Source of the DNA: Linepithema humile
Taxonomy: Eukaryota; Arthropoda; Insecta; Hymenoptera; Formicidae
Reading direction: 5' to 3'
Assembly (NCBI RefSeq): GCF_040581485.1
Contig: NC_090131.1
Span: 16,263,501 to 16,327,500 of the forward strand
Length of the DNA: 64,000 nucleotides
The notes beneath the pieces were generated by a model. It had not been told where the DNA came from, made no database searches, and saw nothing but the letters and a program-made list of their open reading frames with translations. The translations under genes and the position numbers were made by a program. This document shows, in pieces, positions 1-62,809 of this stretch (positions are counted from its first letter, which is position 1; each line of letters starts with the position of its first letter).

Positions 1-502
1 GAGAACTGCGCGGCGCCCCGTTATTCTAAATGAATGAACAACAGGAAATTGTACCTAAGCTTTTTTAAACTCTATCCAACATTGGAGGTGGTCAGCCGTC
101 AGTACTTTTCTCACCGCAAAGTCGATGTGGTCGGTGTTTGCAAGAACGGAGTGCGTGTATTCGGAATCGAATTATACGGCGGACGTTCCTTTGCATCGTT
201 TGATCGAGGATTTCTTTCCTTTACAATCGACGTGACGCTAGTGAGTCCACAGCTTAAGTTATCGAATCAGCCTCGGGCATAAAGTGCCTGCAGCTAATGC
301 TGAAATATGAGTATTTAACCATAGATTAAGGAAATAATAAGTTCGAGATAAGTTAATCCTGGGCAGATAAGGAGAGAAAGAGAGGCCGACGCTCCCCTCA
401 GGGCGGTGGACATTCTTCTGGGGGCGAGGGTTAACCCTGTATGCATGTTGTTCGGCATATGTGTGAGAGGCCGCGGGAGTTGCTCGGCCGATATAGAGGG
501 GG

Positions 503-516
503 ATTCCCAGGGGACT
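503..516. promoter_or_regulatory. near-consensus COE/EBF site
   Basis: ATTCCCAGGGGACT matches ATTCCCNNGGGAAT at 11 of 12 fixed positions. It lies about 500 bases from the perfect site at 1003-1016, so the two could work as a pair. Function is inferred. Confidence 0.4.
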
Positions 517-1001
517 TTTGGAATCGATTCGGGATGGAAATCATTACGGCAGATTTGAATGACTATCTTCGAATTTATCTGCTCCCTTCACTACTTGCTT
601 TTCTCCTCGTACCACCGCCATCTTCGAGGGCTCCGAGAGAACGACGCTACGGTTTTATTACTGTACACGCCGATTCTTTTTTCACCGAGCGATACCAGTC
701 TGTTGCTCGCTGATTTCGATTATACAATAAACGTAAGATCGACAATAACGTTTTCGTCGACTTCGAACATTGTCCGGTTATTGTGAGATCAATGAAATCG
801 ATAAGATCACAGAGTGATGTAGTTCATCATTTCCAAGTATGTTTGGAGATACGCGCTAAAATCTTTCACTTCTGCACAACAGACTGATGTGCAGAAATTT
901 GGCGAGATTTCAGCTTTGAAAAATTTTATTTCAGTAAAAGTTAATATTATGATTATGAACGAACATTCCGAAGGACTCACCGCTATAAGTCCTTAGTAAG
1001 T

Positions 1002-1017
1002 AATTCCCGTGGGAATT
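1002..1017. promoter_or_regulatory. perfect COE/EBF binding-site palindrome
   Basis: AATTCCCGTGGGAATT contains ATTCCCNNGGGAAT, the established EBF/COE consensus, matching 12 of 12 fixed positions and symmetric one base beyond on both sides. It lies in an intron of the COE gene, which makes it a strong candidate autoregulatory site. Binding is inferred, not shown. Confidence 0.65.
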
Positions 1018-3794
1018 AAACTGCGGCGGGGGCCCAAACATTCTCCTGGTGGGACCAGGAGGCAACGGAAGAAAGGCCCCCGAGGGGATCGCGTTGACTG
1101 GTCGCACCCCCAGGACCCTCCGTTTGACGTCGTTCTCTCCGACCGCCCTTCGCCTACTTCAGCCACTCACTCTTGAGACATCCTGCGACATAACTCCGCG
1201 ATATCCGACGAACCGAGAGAAGAAAGACAGTAGCGCTTCTTTTGGGACTAACGCGTGCAGCAAGTGCGAATCTGAAGTGCGCACAGCGCTGCGGTGATTC
1301 AAACCTTTCACAGTCGCTCATGAAAATTTTCATTCATTAATTCATCACCTCGTTTTGTCCTAATATAAACGTGTGGGTTTTTCATTTGCTCATTCCAATG
1401 TTCGTAGCATTACAATTATTTCCGATAATGATAAAAACATACGGGCAATCTCCCGGGAGAGTATTGTGTGATAAAAGTAATTGCTTACAAATTGTCCGCA
1501 CATATCGCAAGTATACACAGAATAAACAAAACCGTCCCAACTCAGGTAACAGTCGCTAAGCAAATAATATTGCATGTCACGTCGCACGCGTTACGCGACC
1601 TACCTGACCGCCGTGTTTAACCGACAATTATTGCGCGCCCTGTATTTGTAATACCGTTGATAATTATATCCCATGATTGTTTAAATTTTGTGCTAGAAAC
1701 CGCGAGGCCGCAGTTCGACGGTTTAGCTTACGATTTTCAAAGCAACGAAAGGATTATTAAAGTCTGCTCTTACCGTTGCTCCAATATATAAAACGATTCA
1801 GAGAAATGCTGTTATTAGAAATTTTTTTACATACATAATTCACTTTTCATAAAATGAGGAAGAAAAGAAATTGATGCGTAAAATTTAAAGCACGATATAA
1901 TTTTGAAAGATTCTTTATGTTAATCTTTTATATTTTTACTTAAATAACAAAGATTGTTAGTAAAAATTAAACTTCTATATCCCCAAAGTTTATTAATGTT
2001 AGAATCATAACTTGTTGATGTAATCTTTATGCAAATTTTGTGCGAACTTTATTTCGGATCACCGATACAGTAACAGAAGTCTTAAGTTTTTATTTTATGA
2101 ATTTTAATGCAAGAAAATTATATTTATAAACGAGAAGCTATTTTACTTTTAAACAACAGATAAAAATATATTAATTTTAAAAAGCAATTCATAAGAATTG
2201 CGTTCACCGTTGTTCCTTCAATTACAATAAAAAGTAGTGATTCAAAAAAAAAAAGCGACATTTTAGACAATACCATCAATGTTATAAAGAAACAGCTTAA
2301 TTGGCTAGGTGTAAGTAAATGCCAACCTTATCTCGCGACAGAGGTTAATACGTACAAAGTACATACTTATGTTAATTATTCCTGGTACAAATAAGTTTGC
2401 ATGTCTCTTTACTATTAAGACTCGTAATAGCCAGACAGCACGTAACGCTCTATGACTTCTTCCTTTGCTCTTACCAAGAACATGTACTTTTCCCCTTCCA
2501 TCGTGTACGCGATACCCCCAAACCTTTTCCCCTTTTCGCCATGTTTATTCTTACTCCTCTCTATTTTCCATCCTGACGTCTCCGTTTCGACGGCGGATCT
2601 CTCTCTCTCTCTGATTTACCTACCGCGATGTATACAGCCACGGCGGTTCGTTTACGTTGCAATTCGGTTATTTCGCCCGCATAAATATTTGACGCCATTC
2701 TGGAAGTCACACCTACACGCCGGAACCAAGTCGTGTCTGATAGCATTACCGTCGTATAGCGACGTTTAACCGGCCAAACACGACGATGGCGCCGTCAACT
2801 CGACGAATTCCCTGGGACACTGTATTTCACAATATTTACATTTTATCGCTCCTCCTGAACTCCAACCATTCAGGTCGTTATGCAAGCCACGAAATTGCGT
2901 AGAAATCGCGCGTACAATCGATGCGATTGTACACGCTCGTTCTTTCTTTGAAGTTTTGCTCCATCAAACGCTTTGATCTCAACGCTGTAAAGAGATGTTC
3001 GAGGAAATAACTCATTTCTCAAATCAGAATCAGAACTAATGCAATCGTTATGGAAATATCCTGACTTTGTGCCGTGAAGAATTCAAATGCACGTAAGCGG
3101 CATGTTTTATCGTTGAAGTAAATATACAATATGCAAATTTATATTTTACATGGACAATTTCAGCGACAGTAAAATTTTTAATTGAAAAATGCGTTATTTT
3201 TCCCCTTTTCGGAAAGCTATTTACGTGAGATCAAAGCGAGCCTATCTATTCGCGCTTTGTTATTCCACGGTTAATCCGCGCGAAGGTCCCCATCGGTAAG
3301 TGCACAAATACAGGATAACGACGTGTTGTCATTAAATAAAAATCAATCGCGTGGTCGTGAAGGAGGCTTAACGGATTTGCTTGCGCCGCCCATGGCTTAG
3401 TAGTCCTGCGGGGAAAGTAGTCCCTTCTCAACTCGCATCCACATACGAGCTTGCTTAATACGTTACATATTTCCCATCGATGGTAGAATTATCCGCCGAA
3501 CTGGATTACCCCAACGTAATCTACGTTCACGCTAATTATCACTTTCTTTTTCTTCAAAATAAAGTTGCTAACTAAAACCTTGTGTGCGAAAAATAAGGTT
3601 CCTTATGTACGACAAATAAGGAACAAAATGAGCGAAAAATTTAAACAAAATGTGTATCGTATCAATATTTCAAAGTTAGTTGAATAAAAACGGGAATAAT
3701 TCATAAAAGTGCAGTCAATTAAAAATTATTTGCGACTCTCTAGCGTCGATAACTCGTTGCAATTGGAGATGAATATCAATTTTTTCTGTTACAG

Positions 3795-55038
<51,244 letters not shown>

Positions 55039-55126
55039 TGTTACGAGATGTAAGCTCCGACAAAGATGTAATGAACTATGGCTTTCGCATAGACATTGTA
55101 CGATCCAACGAATTAACATGCGCGTC

Positions 55127-55165
55127 CGGATAATTATCCAAATAAATTATCTAGATAATTATCCG
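55127..55165 (+). promoter_or_regulatory. hairpin with poly(A) signal in its loop
   Basis: CGGATAATTATC (55127-55138) and GATAATTATCCG (55154-55165) are perfect reverse complements, giving a 12 bp stem. The 15-base loop contains AATAAA (55141-55146). It lies 89-127 bases after the stop of terminal exon 2. The stem halves are also internally palindromic. A role in 3' end formation is inferred. Confidence 0.5.
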
Positions 55166-56795
55166 TTCGACAATCGTACATTGTTTTCGCGAATTCGCTT
55201 TGCATTACTTCAGTTGTGTCTTTCTTTCCCTTTTACTTCCTCTACAGTGAAAAGAGAAAGAAAGAGCTATTGAGCTGTGCGTCAACATTATTTTCGTCGG
55301 AGTTAAAGTCAATACGTTTGTAAGAAATCAGGCAAATCAGTGCAGAAATCTATGACAACTATCTTGCACCGATCATCGAGGATCGCTAGTTAAGAAACGA
55401 TACATATCGAACAACGAGAAGGTGTCTTTCTACGAATACAGTAGCTCGGTTAAATGGTTTGAATGTTAGAAAATGTACGTGAAAAATAAGGTCTCCTTTC
55501 GTTCACAACAATTGTAATGATTTATAGTTAATATAATGATTTATAGTAAATATCATAAATGATAATTTTGACGATCTATCTATCATTATAATTACCACGA
55601 TAATAATACCTGCTATATTTGACAAAGAACGTCTGATATAAAATATCTTCAATCTGAATTTTAAACAAAGTGGTTTTAATGAATTGGAATTTGTGAACCG
55701 AGCGAGAAAACTGAGATGGCATAGAATGTTTTATATCATTAAAGAGACAAGGGTCGAAAGAAACTGACACCACTCGACAGACATATCGCTTATCAGTGAA
55801 TAACAGATACCATAGTTTTAGAGAGCATTTTCGACTTCGAAATTTTAACTTCCTACCCGTACGATTAATGACTAAACAATATCGCCTAGTTAGCGTAACG
55901 TGTAACTTGTAATTTGTAAAATATCTGTAAATATTGTTGCAATGTACAAAAAGAAAACTATTTCCAGGAATCCAACGAAATGACATTAACGTCATTCTAG
56001 AGTGAAAATTATATACATAGATGTAAATAATCGTAGAGCGTCCGTAGCGCATCCGTATTATCGTATCAGCGCCATCCAATTTTTTAACGTAATCTCGATC
56101 GGGAATGCACGAGTTTACGTTTTCCCTATCTATTTCGTGGACAAGCAATTGAATTTTTTGCGAATCCGTTCCATTCTTCGCTTAAGACGAAAGCTAAATA
56201 AATAACCAGTCACGAAAGCAAAAGTAGGCAGATGAAAACGTTAAAAAATTGGATCGCACGCGATCTGTATAAAAACGTATATAGTTGATTTGGATCGTTT
56301 GATAAGCCGGCCCGAAACAAATCTCATACAACTCACGAAAGTATACGAAGCATATACCAGATTGAAATCCCAGTTAGTCCAAAAAGTTTTGCAGCAGTTT
56401 ACGAACGTAGATCGTATCGTTTCGTCAAAACGGAAATATCGTTAAAAGTTATTATTATAAAGAGTTCCTTTTTGCATATCGACTTGGTATGTACTTTTCT
56501 TCTAGAAAGTGCATTCTTTGTCCCGGAGCCGAGCGCTCTGTGATCTTGTGATGTTGATTATATATATATATATATGTATATCGATTGTAACTTTTTGGTT
56601 CAATCACGTCACGTCATCTTTTATGAGACGCGTTGTTCTTGTACGCACGCGAAGACACAACACGCATACTCGCGCGTATGGACACTCGTCAATGTATATT
56701 GAAATAAATTAAACTTACTTTTTGAGAATTAAAGATCTTGATAAGATATTTCTATTCTATATATTCCATTCTTTACCCATATCATCCTTGACTTT

Positions 56796-56817
56796 AACCT
56801 AACCTAACCTAACCTAA
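56796..56817. repeat. short interstitial telomere-type tract (AACCT)4
   Basis: Four exact AACCT units plus AA are present, the complement of the arthropod TTAGG telomere repeat. At 22 bases it is too short to be a former chromosome end. It may mark an old break repair or a retroelement tail. Confidence 0.7.
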
Positions 56818-57058
56818 GTAATTAATGCAGAAAAATATAATACTTTAATTCCTTTTGAATCAATCGTCATTGTTTAAAATTAAAACTTTTGCATTTGTAA
56901 TACATTCCCTAAATAAATTACATAACGGAAGAATTAGCGAGAAATCAAAGAAATTAATATGTTAGAGTAGCAGTATTATTTAATATTAAAATAATATTGC
57001 TTAATTAAATAAGAAGAATACCAGACAATAACGTTAAAATTATTTACATTAATTGATA

Positions 57059-57960
57059 TTAGGACCTTGAATAAGTTCTCGCTGTTTTTTTTGTTAAAAA
57101 AAAACATTAATTTAAAATATAAGGCTTACAATAACTTTACTCAAAGTATTGTCCATCATTAAAGACCACTTTCTCCCATCTTTCTGGCAGTAATTGAATC
57201 CCCCGTCGAAAAAACGATTCATCTTTTGACGCAATCCATGAATCGACCCATTTTTCGGTTTCTTCGAAAGAATGGAAGCGCTGCTCGCTCAAACCATGCG
57301 CCATCGACCGAAACAAGTGGTAATCCGAGGGGGCTATGTCCGGTGAATACGGCGGGTGAGGTAGAACTTCCCATTGAAGCGTTTCCAGGTAAGTTTTGAC
57401 TGGTTTTGCCACATGTGGCCGAGCATTGTCATGTAACAAAATGACTTTTGGATCATTCCTAACGCTTTTAAACGTTTTGAAACTGTTGACGCATCTACTT
57501 GCAATGTTTTCCCGAGCTCTACTAGCGTCTGACATGGATCTAGATCAAGCAATGCCTCCAATTCTTCGTCTTCAAACTTTGTCGGTGCTCCAGAACGTTC
57601 TTTATCTTCAAGGTCAAAGTCATTATTTTTAAAGCGCCTAAACCAGTCTCTGCATGTCGTATTCGACAGAGCATTGTCACCATATGTTTCAACAAGAATT
57701 CTGTGTGCTTCAGCTGCAGATTTCTTTTGAATAAAGCAGTGCAATAAAATTCCCCGCAAAAACACTTTATTTGGCACAAAAGTAGACATTTTCGCAATAG
57801 GTAATTAAACACGTGGTTGACACTGTGGTAAACTGTATCTACTAGAATTTGAGGTTACATATAGTACTACTTAGCTGATGCGTTTCCGTACGAAATTCCA
57901 TGCACAGAGTGCCGCTACGCCATCTTTTAAGAAACAGCGAGAACTTATTCAAGGACCTAA
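57059..57960 (-). mobile_element. internally deleted mariner element
   Basis: The ends are terminal inverted repeats of about 32 bases (left 57059-57090 beginning TTAGGACCTTGAATAAG; right end reading inward TTAGGTCCTTGAATAAG), differing at base 6 and at one inner position. TA is present on both sides (57057-57058 and 57961-57962), the mariner target duplication. Intact mariners are about 1.3 kb; this one is 902 bases and carries a broken transposase on the minus strand. It cannot make transposase itself but has both ends, so it could in principle be moved in trans. Confidence 0.93.
57137..57789 (-). pseudogene. mariner transposase remnant, central deletion with frameshift
   Basis: Reading from 57789 down, the frame opens MSTFVPNKVFLRGILLHCF and carries the paired HTH region (AAEAHRILVETYGDNA, CRDWFRRFKNNDFDL, then DASTVSKRLKALGMIQK). 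Just after this, near 57445-57465, about 385 bases of a normal transposase gene are missing and the frame shifts. The other frame then carries VILLHDNARPHVAK and HPPYSPDIAPSDYHLF, the second and third catalytic Asp with exactly 34 residues between them (mariner D34D). The first catalytic Asp (GDE-type motif) lies in the deleted part. A full family member is about 345 residues; here only about 217 codons remain in two frames. Confidence 0.93.
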
Positions 57961-57962
57961 TA

Positions 57963-59993
57963 TAATTATCGCGACTTCTTAATGACTGCTTTTTAATAAT
58001 TACTGTGCAAAAGTAATGATTTTACTATTACATATTTTCGATATCAAATATCAGAATAATAATCCATTATTATAAGGGAAATCTGTGACAAAAAAGATAG
58101 AAAATATTTTGCATAATATGTTGATCGTCGAACTTGTTAGTTGGGAACCTATTTGTCCCAGGAGAGAGCAGACCGGAATCAACAAATAGCGAAACAAGAT
58201 CTGGAGGACCACTCCAAAGCGATTAGTTCACATGGTGTCCCATTACCTCCCGCCGCCGTTTGGCGGCGGGTATGATGCACGTTATTGTGAGGCTGTTTGT
58301 GTTATTAGATTTAGATTGGCTGGCACGTGGCGCGTGGCAAGGGTGCCGCGTGCCGCATTGCAAACGTTACAACGTGGGTACAATACAAAATCGTTTTTCT
58401 TCAAATACTGGTTTCTTTGGCTTCTTTGGCTTCCCATAGAAGGGTATCGATTTTCACTTGCAGCACGCGACTGCTATTGTAACACATGCTGTTACAATAA
58501 CGCGCTAATTTCTCCGATATGTAATTTATTAAGAGAGTACGTGTTTTACAAATTTAATTTCGCATATAAATCTAAAGTTTCTCTATTTTCGAGGATTAAA
58601 AATCAGTACTAAATTCTACTAGAAACACCTGCTTTTCGAATTATAGATACGCATTTTCAGAAATATTTGCGAGAAGCTAAATAAACGAGATAAACTAATT
58701 CCTTCCCCTTTCTTATATTTTCGAATATTTAAACGTATTCAAACAACCTTAGATTTCAGCCCTTTGCATAAAGATACAGACGCTTTCAACTCGCCGCAGT
58801 CTACCAGTTTAGTTTTCTGACACGTGCTGTTTCATAAAATTATGCGACGCAACGTGGTTGCAATTTGATTAGAATAAAAAGATCAAAGGAACAAAATGTG
58901 CAATTTTATGAAAAGTCTCTACAGAAAACTTATATTTTTCCTTTATACCTAAATCTTTTTTTATAAAAACGGAAATATATAATTAAAGTATTTATTGCTT
59001 TAAATTTTGGAATATAAAAGTTTGATATTGTTCACTTTCTACCGTCCGACTGTCTACAACTTTATCGCAGCATCACCATGCGCTTTCTTTATCATTATTA
59101 TGTTATCGAAGCTGTGAGCTCGAGTTGCGTGTCAAAGGGGATGAACATTCAGACAAGCTGGGATAAGAGCAATCCGGTGATCCACCCTTGACAGTTCATC
59201 GCGATAAGATCTGCTCGTGCAACGAGCTCCATTCGTATTCTGTTTGCTTTCTGGGACCTACGATGTCGCAAATCCATTGTATCCCCAGTGATGCGAAAGA
59301 ATATTACCATCTGCTTATTACCAGTAATCTTGGTTCAATGGTATCGAATATCTCTAACTTTGTCAAAGAAGAGCGAATCTCGTCAACAAACAATCAACAA
59401 ATGTTTGAAATATCGCTCGTTCACTTTTTCAAACACGATAACAAAAATCATTTATGTATTCGATTTTGCAAAAAATATAACAAATATTTTTATTAAAAAA
59501 TTTAAAAAATTAAATACTCCGAATTTTTTCATCTCCATTTTATGTAAAAATTTTATAGTATGTATAAATATAAAAAAAAGAAATATATTATTTCCTACTT
59601 TTAAATTTTCTACCTTAAAAGACATGTTATTTACTTTTGGGGCTTCTTTTCCGCGTTGCTAATTGGTCGATTCGTGTTGCGCGTTACAATGTCGCGTTCA
59701 TGATTTTATTTATTACTGATCGGTTGTCATCGAGACAATATATATATTTGTTATTTATAATGCAATAATAATATTGCAAAAAATAATAAAAAACTTTGTA
59801 CAGTATTTTATTAAATTAATTTTAAAAATTATAAAAAATAATTATGAAAGGACATTTAGTGTATTTATATTCAGTTTAATTTAATTTCATTTAATTAATT
59901 ATTTAAACTTAATAAAATTAATTATTTTAATTAAAATTTTGCTAATTATTCTTTAATGGATATAGATAACTAAATTAACATATAGTATATATA

Positions 59994-60042
<49 letters not shown>

Positions 60043-60517
60043 TATACATGCAGTGTATAAGTACACATACACATAAGTACGCATACATAAAAGGCACACA
60101 CACAATATACATATAGATATAATGTATGTACAGCACCACAGCTAAAACAAAAATTTTTAATATTAAGTTTCACTATTAAAAGTCAATATTAAATATTAAA
60201 AAAAAAAAAAGAAAAAAATAATTTTGAACTACACAAAGTGTTTTGTCTAGTGTATTATTAGTTATATCTATACATTAGACTTAATTAATATTAATTGATA
60301 AAATTTAAAACTAAATCTAATTTACTCGTAGTTTAGGATTAAGTCGCAATTAGCCAATTAAATTAGTAAATTTATAATATAAAACTAATAAGTCATTGAA
60401 TAAAACTAAAAGTATGTTTATCGTATACACAAGAAATATAAATATTATATGTATAAGAATAAAAGACATCAATATTGAAAAATATATAAAAATTCATGCA
60501 TTTAAAAAAATAAAAAA
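57963..60517. other. intergenic DNA
   Basis: This stretch is mostly AT-rich. It contains a perfect 9 bp stem CCCGCCGCC-gttt-GGCGGCGGG (58249-58270) and an AT repeat. Overlapping open frames at 59188-59662 are biased to Ile/Lys/Phe and look like chance frames in AT-rich DNA. I find no gene or RNA feature in it. Confidence 0.7.
59996..60039. repeat. (TA)n microsatellite
   Basis: A TA run of about 44 bases in intergenic DNA. Confidence 0.95.
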
Positions 60518-61130
60518 AGATATTCATTCGGAAACAAAGCATTTTTGAGAAAAATATTTCAAATAAAAGTAGTAGAGTTTTAAATGGCGCATTAAGAAGC
60601 AATGTTAGAGTGACTTTAAACAGCATTGTTAAGGGCATGTAAAAATCACTTTGAAAGTTTTAAATAGAAACCCCCATTTTTTATTACATATTCTTGTAGA
60701 TTACCTCAAGAGATTTCCAAAACACTATAATGAAGTTCTTTTCCATTGGAAATTTTCCGAGTTATGAGGCTTGAAAGTTGAACGGCGAAAGAACGGTAGG
60801 AGTGACAGAGAAAAAGAATGAGGCAACGCGCTGATGTGCTCAACGCGCTTCTTTCTCTCTCACTCTACTATTACTTTCAAGCCTCATAACTCGAAAAATA
60901 CTTAACGGAAAAGAACTTTCTTATAGTGTTTGAAAAGCTGTCAAAGTCAGCTACAAGAATATACAATCAAAAATGGAGGTTTCTATTTAAAAATTTGAAA
61001 GTGATTTTTACGTGACCTTAACAATGCTATTTAAAGTCAAATTAACATTACTACTTAATGCACCAGTTAAAACCCTACAACTTTTATTTAAAATATTTTT
61101 CTCAAAAATGCTTTATTTTCGAGATATTTG
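60518..61130. repeat. long fold-back (inverted) repeat upstream of the PLP-like gene
   Basis: The left arm (about 60518-60779) and right arm (about 60872-61130) are imperfect reverse complements. For example, the left GAGTTATGAGGCTTGAAAG pairs with the right CTTTCAAGCCTCATAACTC, and AAAGCATTTTTGAGAAA pairs with TTTCTCAAAAATGCTTT. The middle (60780-60871) continues the palindrome more loosely through GAGTGACAGAGAAAAAGAA and TTCTTTCTCTCTCACTC. It is likely a nonautonomous transposable element. It ends about 210 bases before the first ATG of the downstream gene. Confidence 0.85.
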
Positions 61131-61339
61131 CACTTACGGGATTTTCGGAACACTAGGTATATTGTATTGACGAAATTTGCCCCTCCTTTCGGAGAAAGGA
61201 TGTATCTTCGAAACATGTTTTCAACGTTGACATTAACGCTTAGCGTTACTTACTTGCAAGTGTGACACAAGTGTTATATCAAGAGCAAATAATTTTAACT
61301 GTGTGCTTTTGCATCTTGAAAGAGAGAAATTTTTCAGAG
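61131..61339 (+). promoter_or_regulatory. short gap between fold-back repeat and PLP-like gene
   Basis: These 209 bases must hold the promoter or last 5' UTR intron of the PLP-like gene. No clear TATA box is recognised. The end of the stretch is a pyrimidine-rich 3' splice-like sequence (tttttcag). Confidence 0.3.
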
Positions 61340-61357
61340 ATGTCCAGTACACGCAAC
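61340..61357 (+). CDS. PLP-like gene, proposed first coding exon
   Basis: ATG TCC AGT ACA CGC AAC followed by gtaagt gives MSSTRN and joins in phase 0 to the exon at 61615. The sequence atttttcag immediately precedes AGATG, which is itself a good 3' splice site, so this could be the second exon of the transcript with a 5' UTR or further coding exon upstream. The start is therefore provisional. Confidence 0.5.
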
Positions 61358-62774
61358 GTAAGTTTATAATATATTTTGGCTATTTTTTATTTTAAGACAT
61401 AGGAAGAAACATGCATTCACATGTACTGTAATATGTTTACATACGTTATAACGTTCTGTAACGTCTTATCCTTACTAAAATCTTATTCAACTGCTAAATG
61501 TTAATATGAACTACAATACATTCACTGCTATACTCGCAAATTTATTTGTTTGGTAGTTTACATTAATTTATATTTATTCTCAAATTATTTTAAACTAATT
61601 ATTAATTCTTATAGGCTAGCAGTCAACATCCGAAAAATAAAACATCTTTGAATTATGTTCGAGATTTTCTGGCAATGAAAAAACAGATGTCGAGGATGCA
61701 AGAATTTCTGATCAAAACAGAATGCGAAGTAAGAACATTTAAGCTTTCAATAAAACAGATAAAAACTAATATACTATGTAGTTAAATAATAAAATATTAC
61801 GATATATATTTATATTATCCAGATAAATAAAGATTCGCAAGCTTATAGACCAAAATATAAATAAATATATAAAATAATTTAAACATATAATATAAAAATA
61901 TGAAATATAAAGTGTTAAATAAAATGTGATCTTTCTATTTTCTTATTTTACAAAAAAAGTTACAGATTTAAAATAAATGTCATTACTAAAACAGAAACAA
62001 AATTTATGTAATAAATTACATAAATAATTAACATGTTTATCACAGTGTACAAATTTCTATGTTTATTAGCAGGCAACACGTCATTTAATATATGATATTC
62101 TGTTTCATGAGTGGGTTAAGTTGAACGTATTAAAAATTAAAGTAGCTGTTAAATAAACCATGCTATATGCAAATTAAAATACATGCAAAATTGATCAAAT
62201 CATTGTGATGATACAAAAAATTAGAAAAATATGAACGAACAAATTATTTGGATATCTTCCAGTAAATTTAACATGATTATTTTAGGAATCACAATTCTGT
62301 GAGGAAACAGGCTTGGCGCTCCATTTGAAGAAAGATTTTCGTCAAATCACCGGTAGCTGCCATGCACGCAGTGCACTTTGTACTTTGTTAAATCTTTCGA
62401 ACGAGCATAAACAAAATGGTGTGATAACGGCTTTGGAAGAGGACGCTCTGCCTTTATGTTATTTTGGAGAAAAATTGAATATACCAGTAACAATAGTGCT
62501 GCCAAACACAACATTATTAAATAAAATTTATGCATTAGAGCAGTATCAATATACCAACACAACATTATTTATCGAAGGCAACAATTCAGATGAAGCCGAA
62601 AAAATCGCTTCTGATTTAGCAAAAATGAACAACATGTATTGCATTAAAAGGTATGCAAATTTCATTTACATTTCCAAAACATATTAGTGAATTTTCTTTA
62701 ATCAATTTGTCGGATAAATCTAACATTACATTAAATTAACATAATGATAATATCACGCCTAAATTTTTAATGCA

Positions 62775-62809
<35 letters not shown>

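Larger units (their letters stand above)
1..3794 (+). other. intron of collier upstream of the first visible exon
   Basis: This DNA precedes an internal exon with a good acceptor and contains no COE coding segment, so it is part of the preceding intron. It is AT-rich from about 1.6 to 2.4 kb and has a GC-rich patch at about 1020-1310. Notable sites are a perfect COE palindrome at 1003-1016 and a near match at 503-516. The small open frames here have no recognisable family. Confidence 0.85.
55039..57056 (+). other. collier 3' UTR and downstream intergenic DNA
   Basis: After the second terminal stop, the sequence contains AATAAA at 55141-55146 and later AATAAA hexamers at about 56198 and 56702. 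A short or a long 3' UTR (up to about 56.7 kb) is therefore possible. A minus-strand open frame of 190 codons (55576-56148) has no recognisable family and probably arises by chance. A TTAGG-type tract lies at 56796-56817. Confidence 0.6.

Noticed and set aside
55576..56148. 190-codon minus-strand open frame downstream of collier
   Set aside because: It lies in probable 3' UTR, has no recognisable domain and reads through AT-rich sequence without coding-like composition.
59188..59662. Two overlapping plus-strand frames of 102 and 124 codons
   Set aside because: Ile/Lys/Phe/Asn-rich products from AT-rich DNA, with no homology seen.
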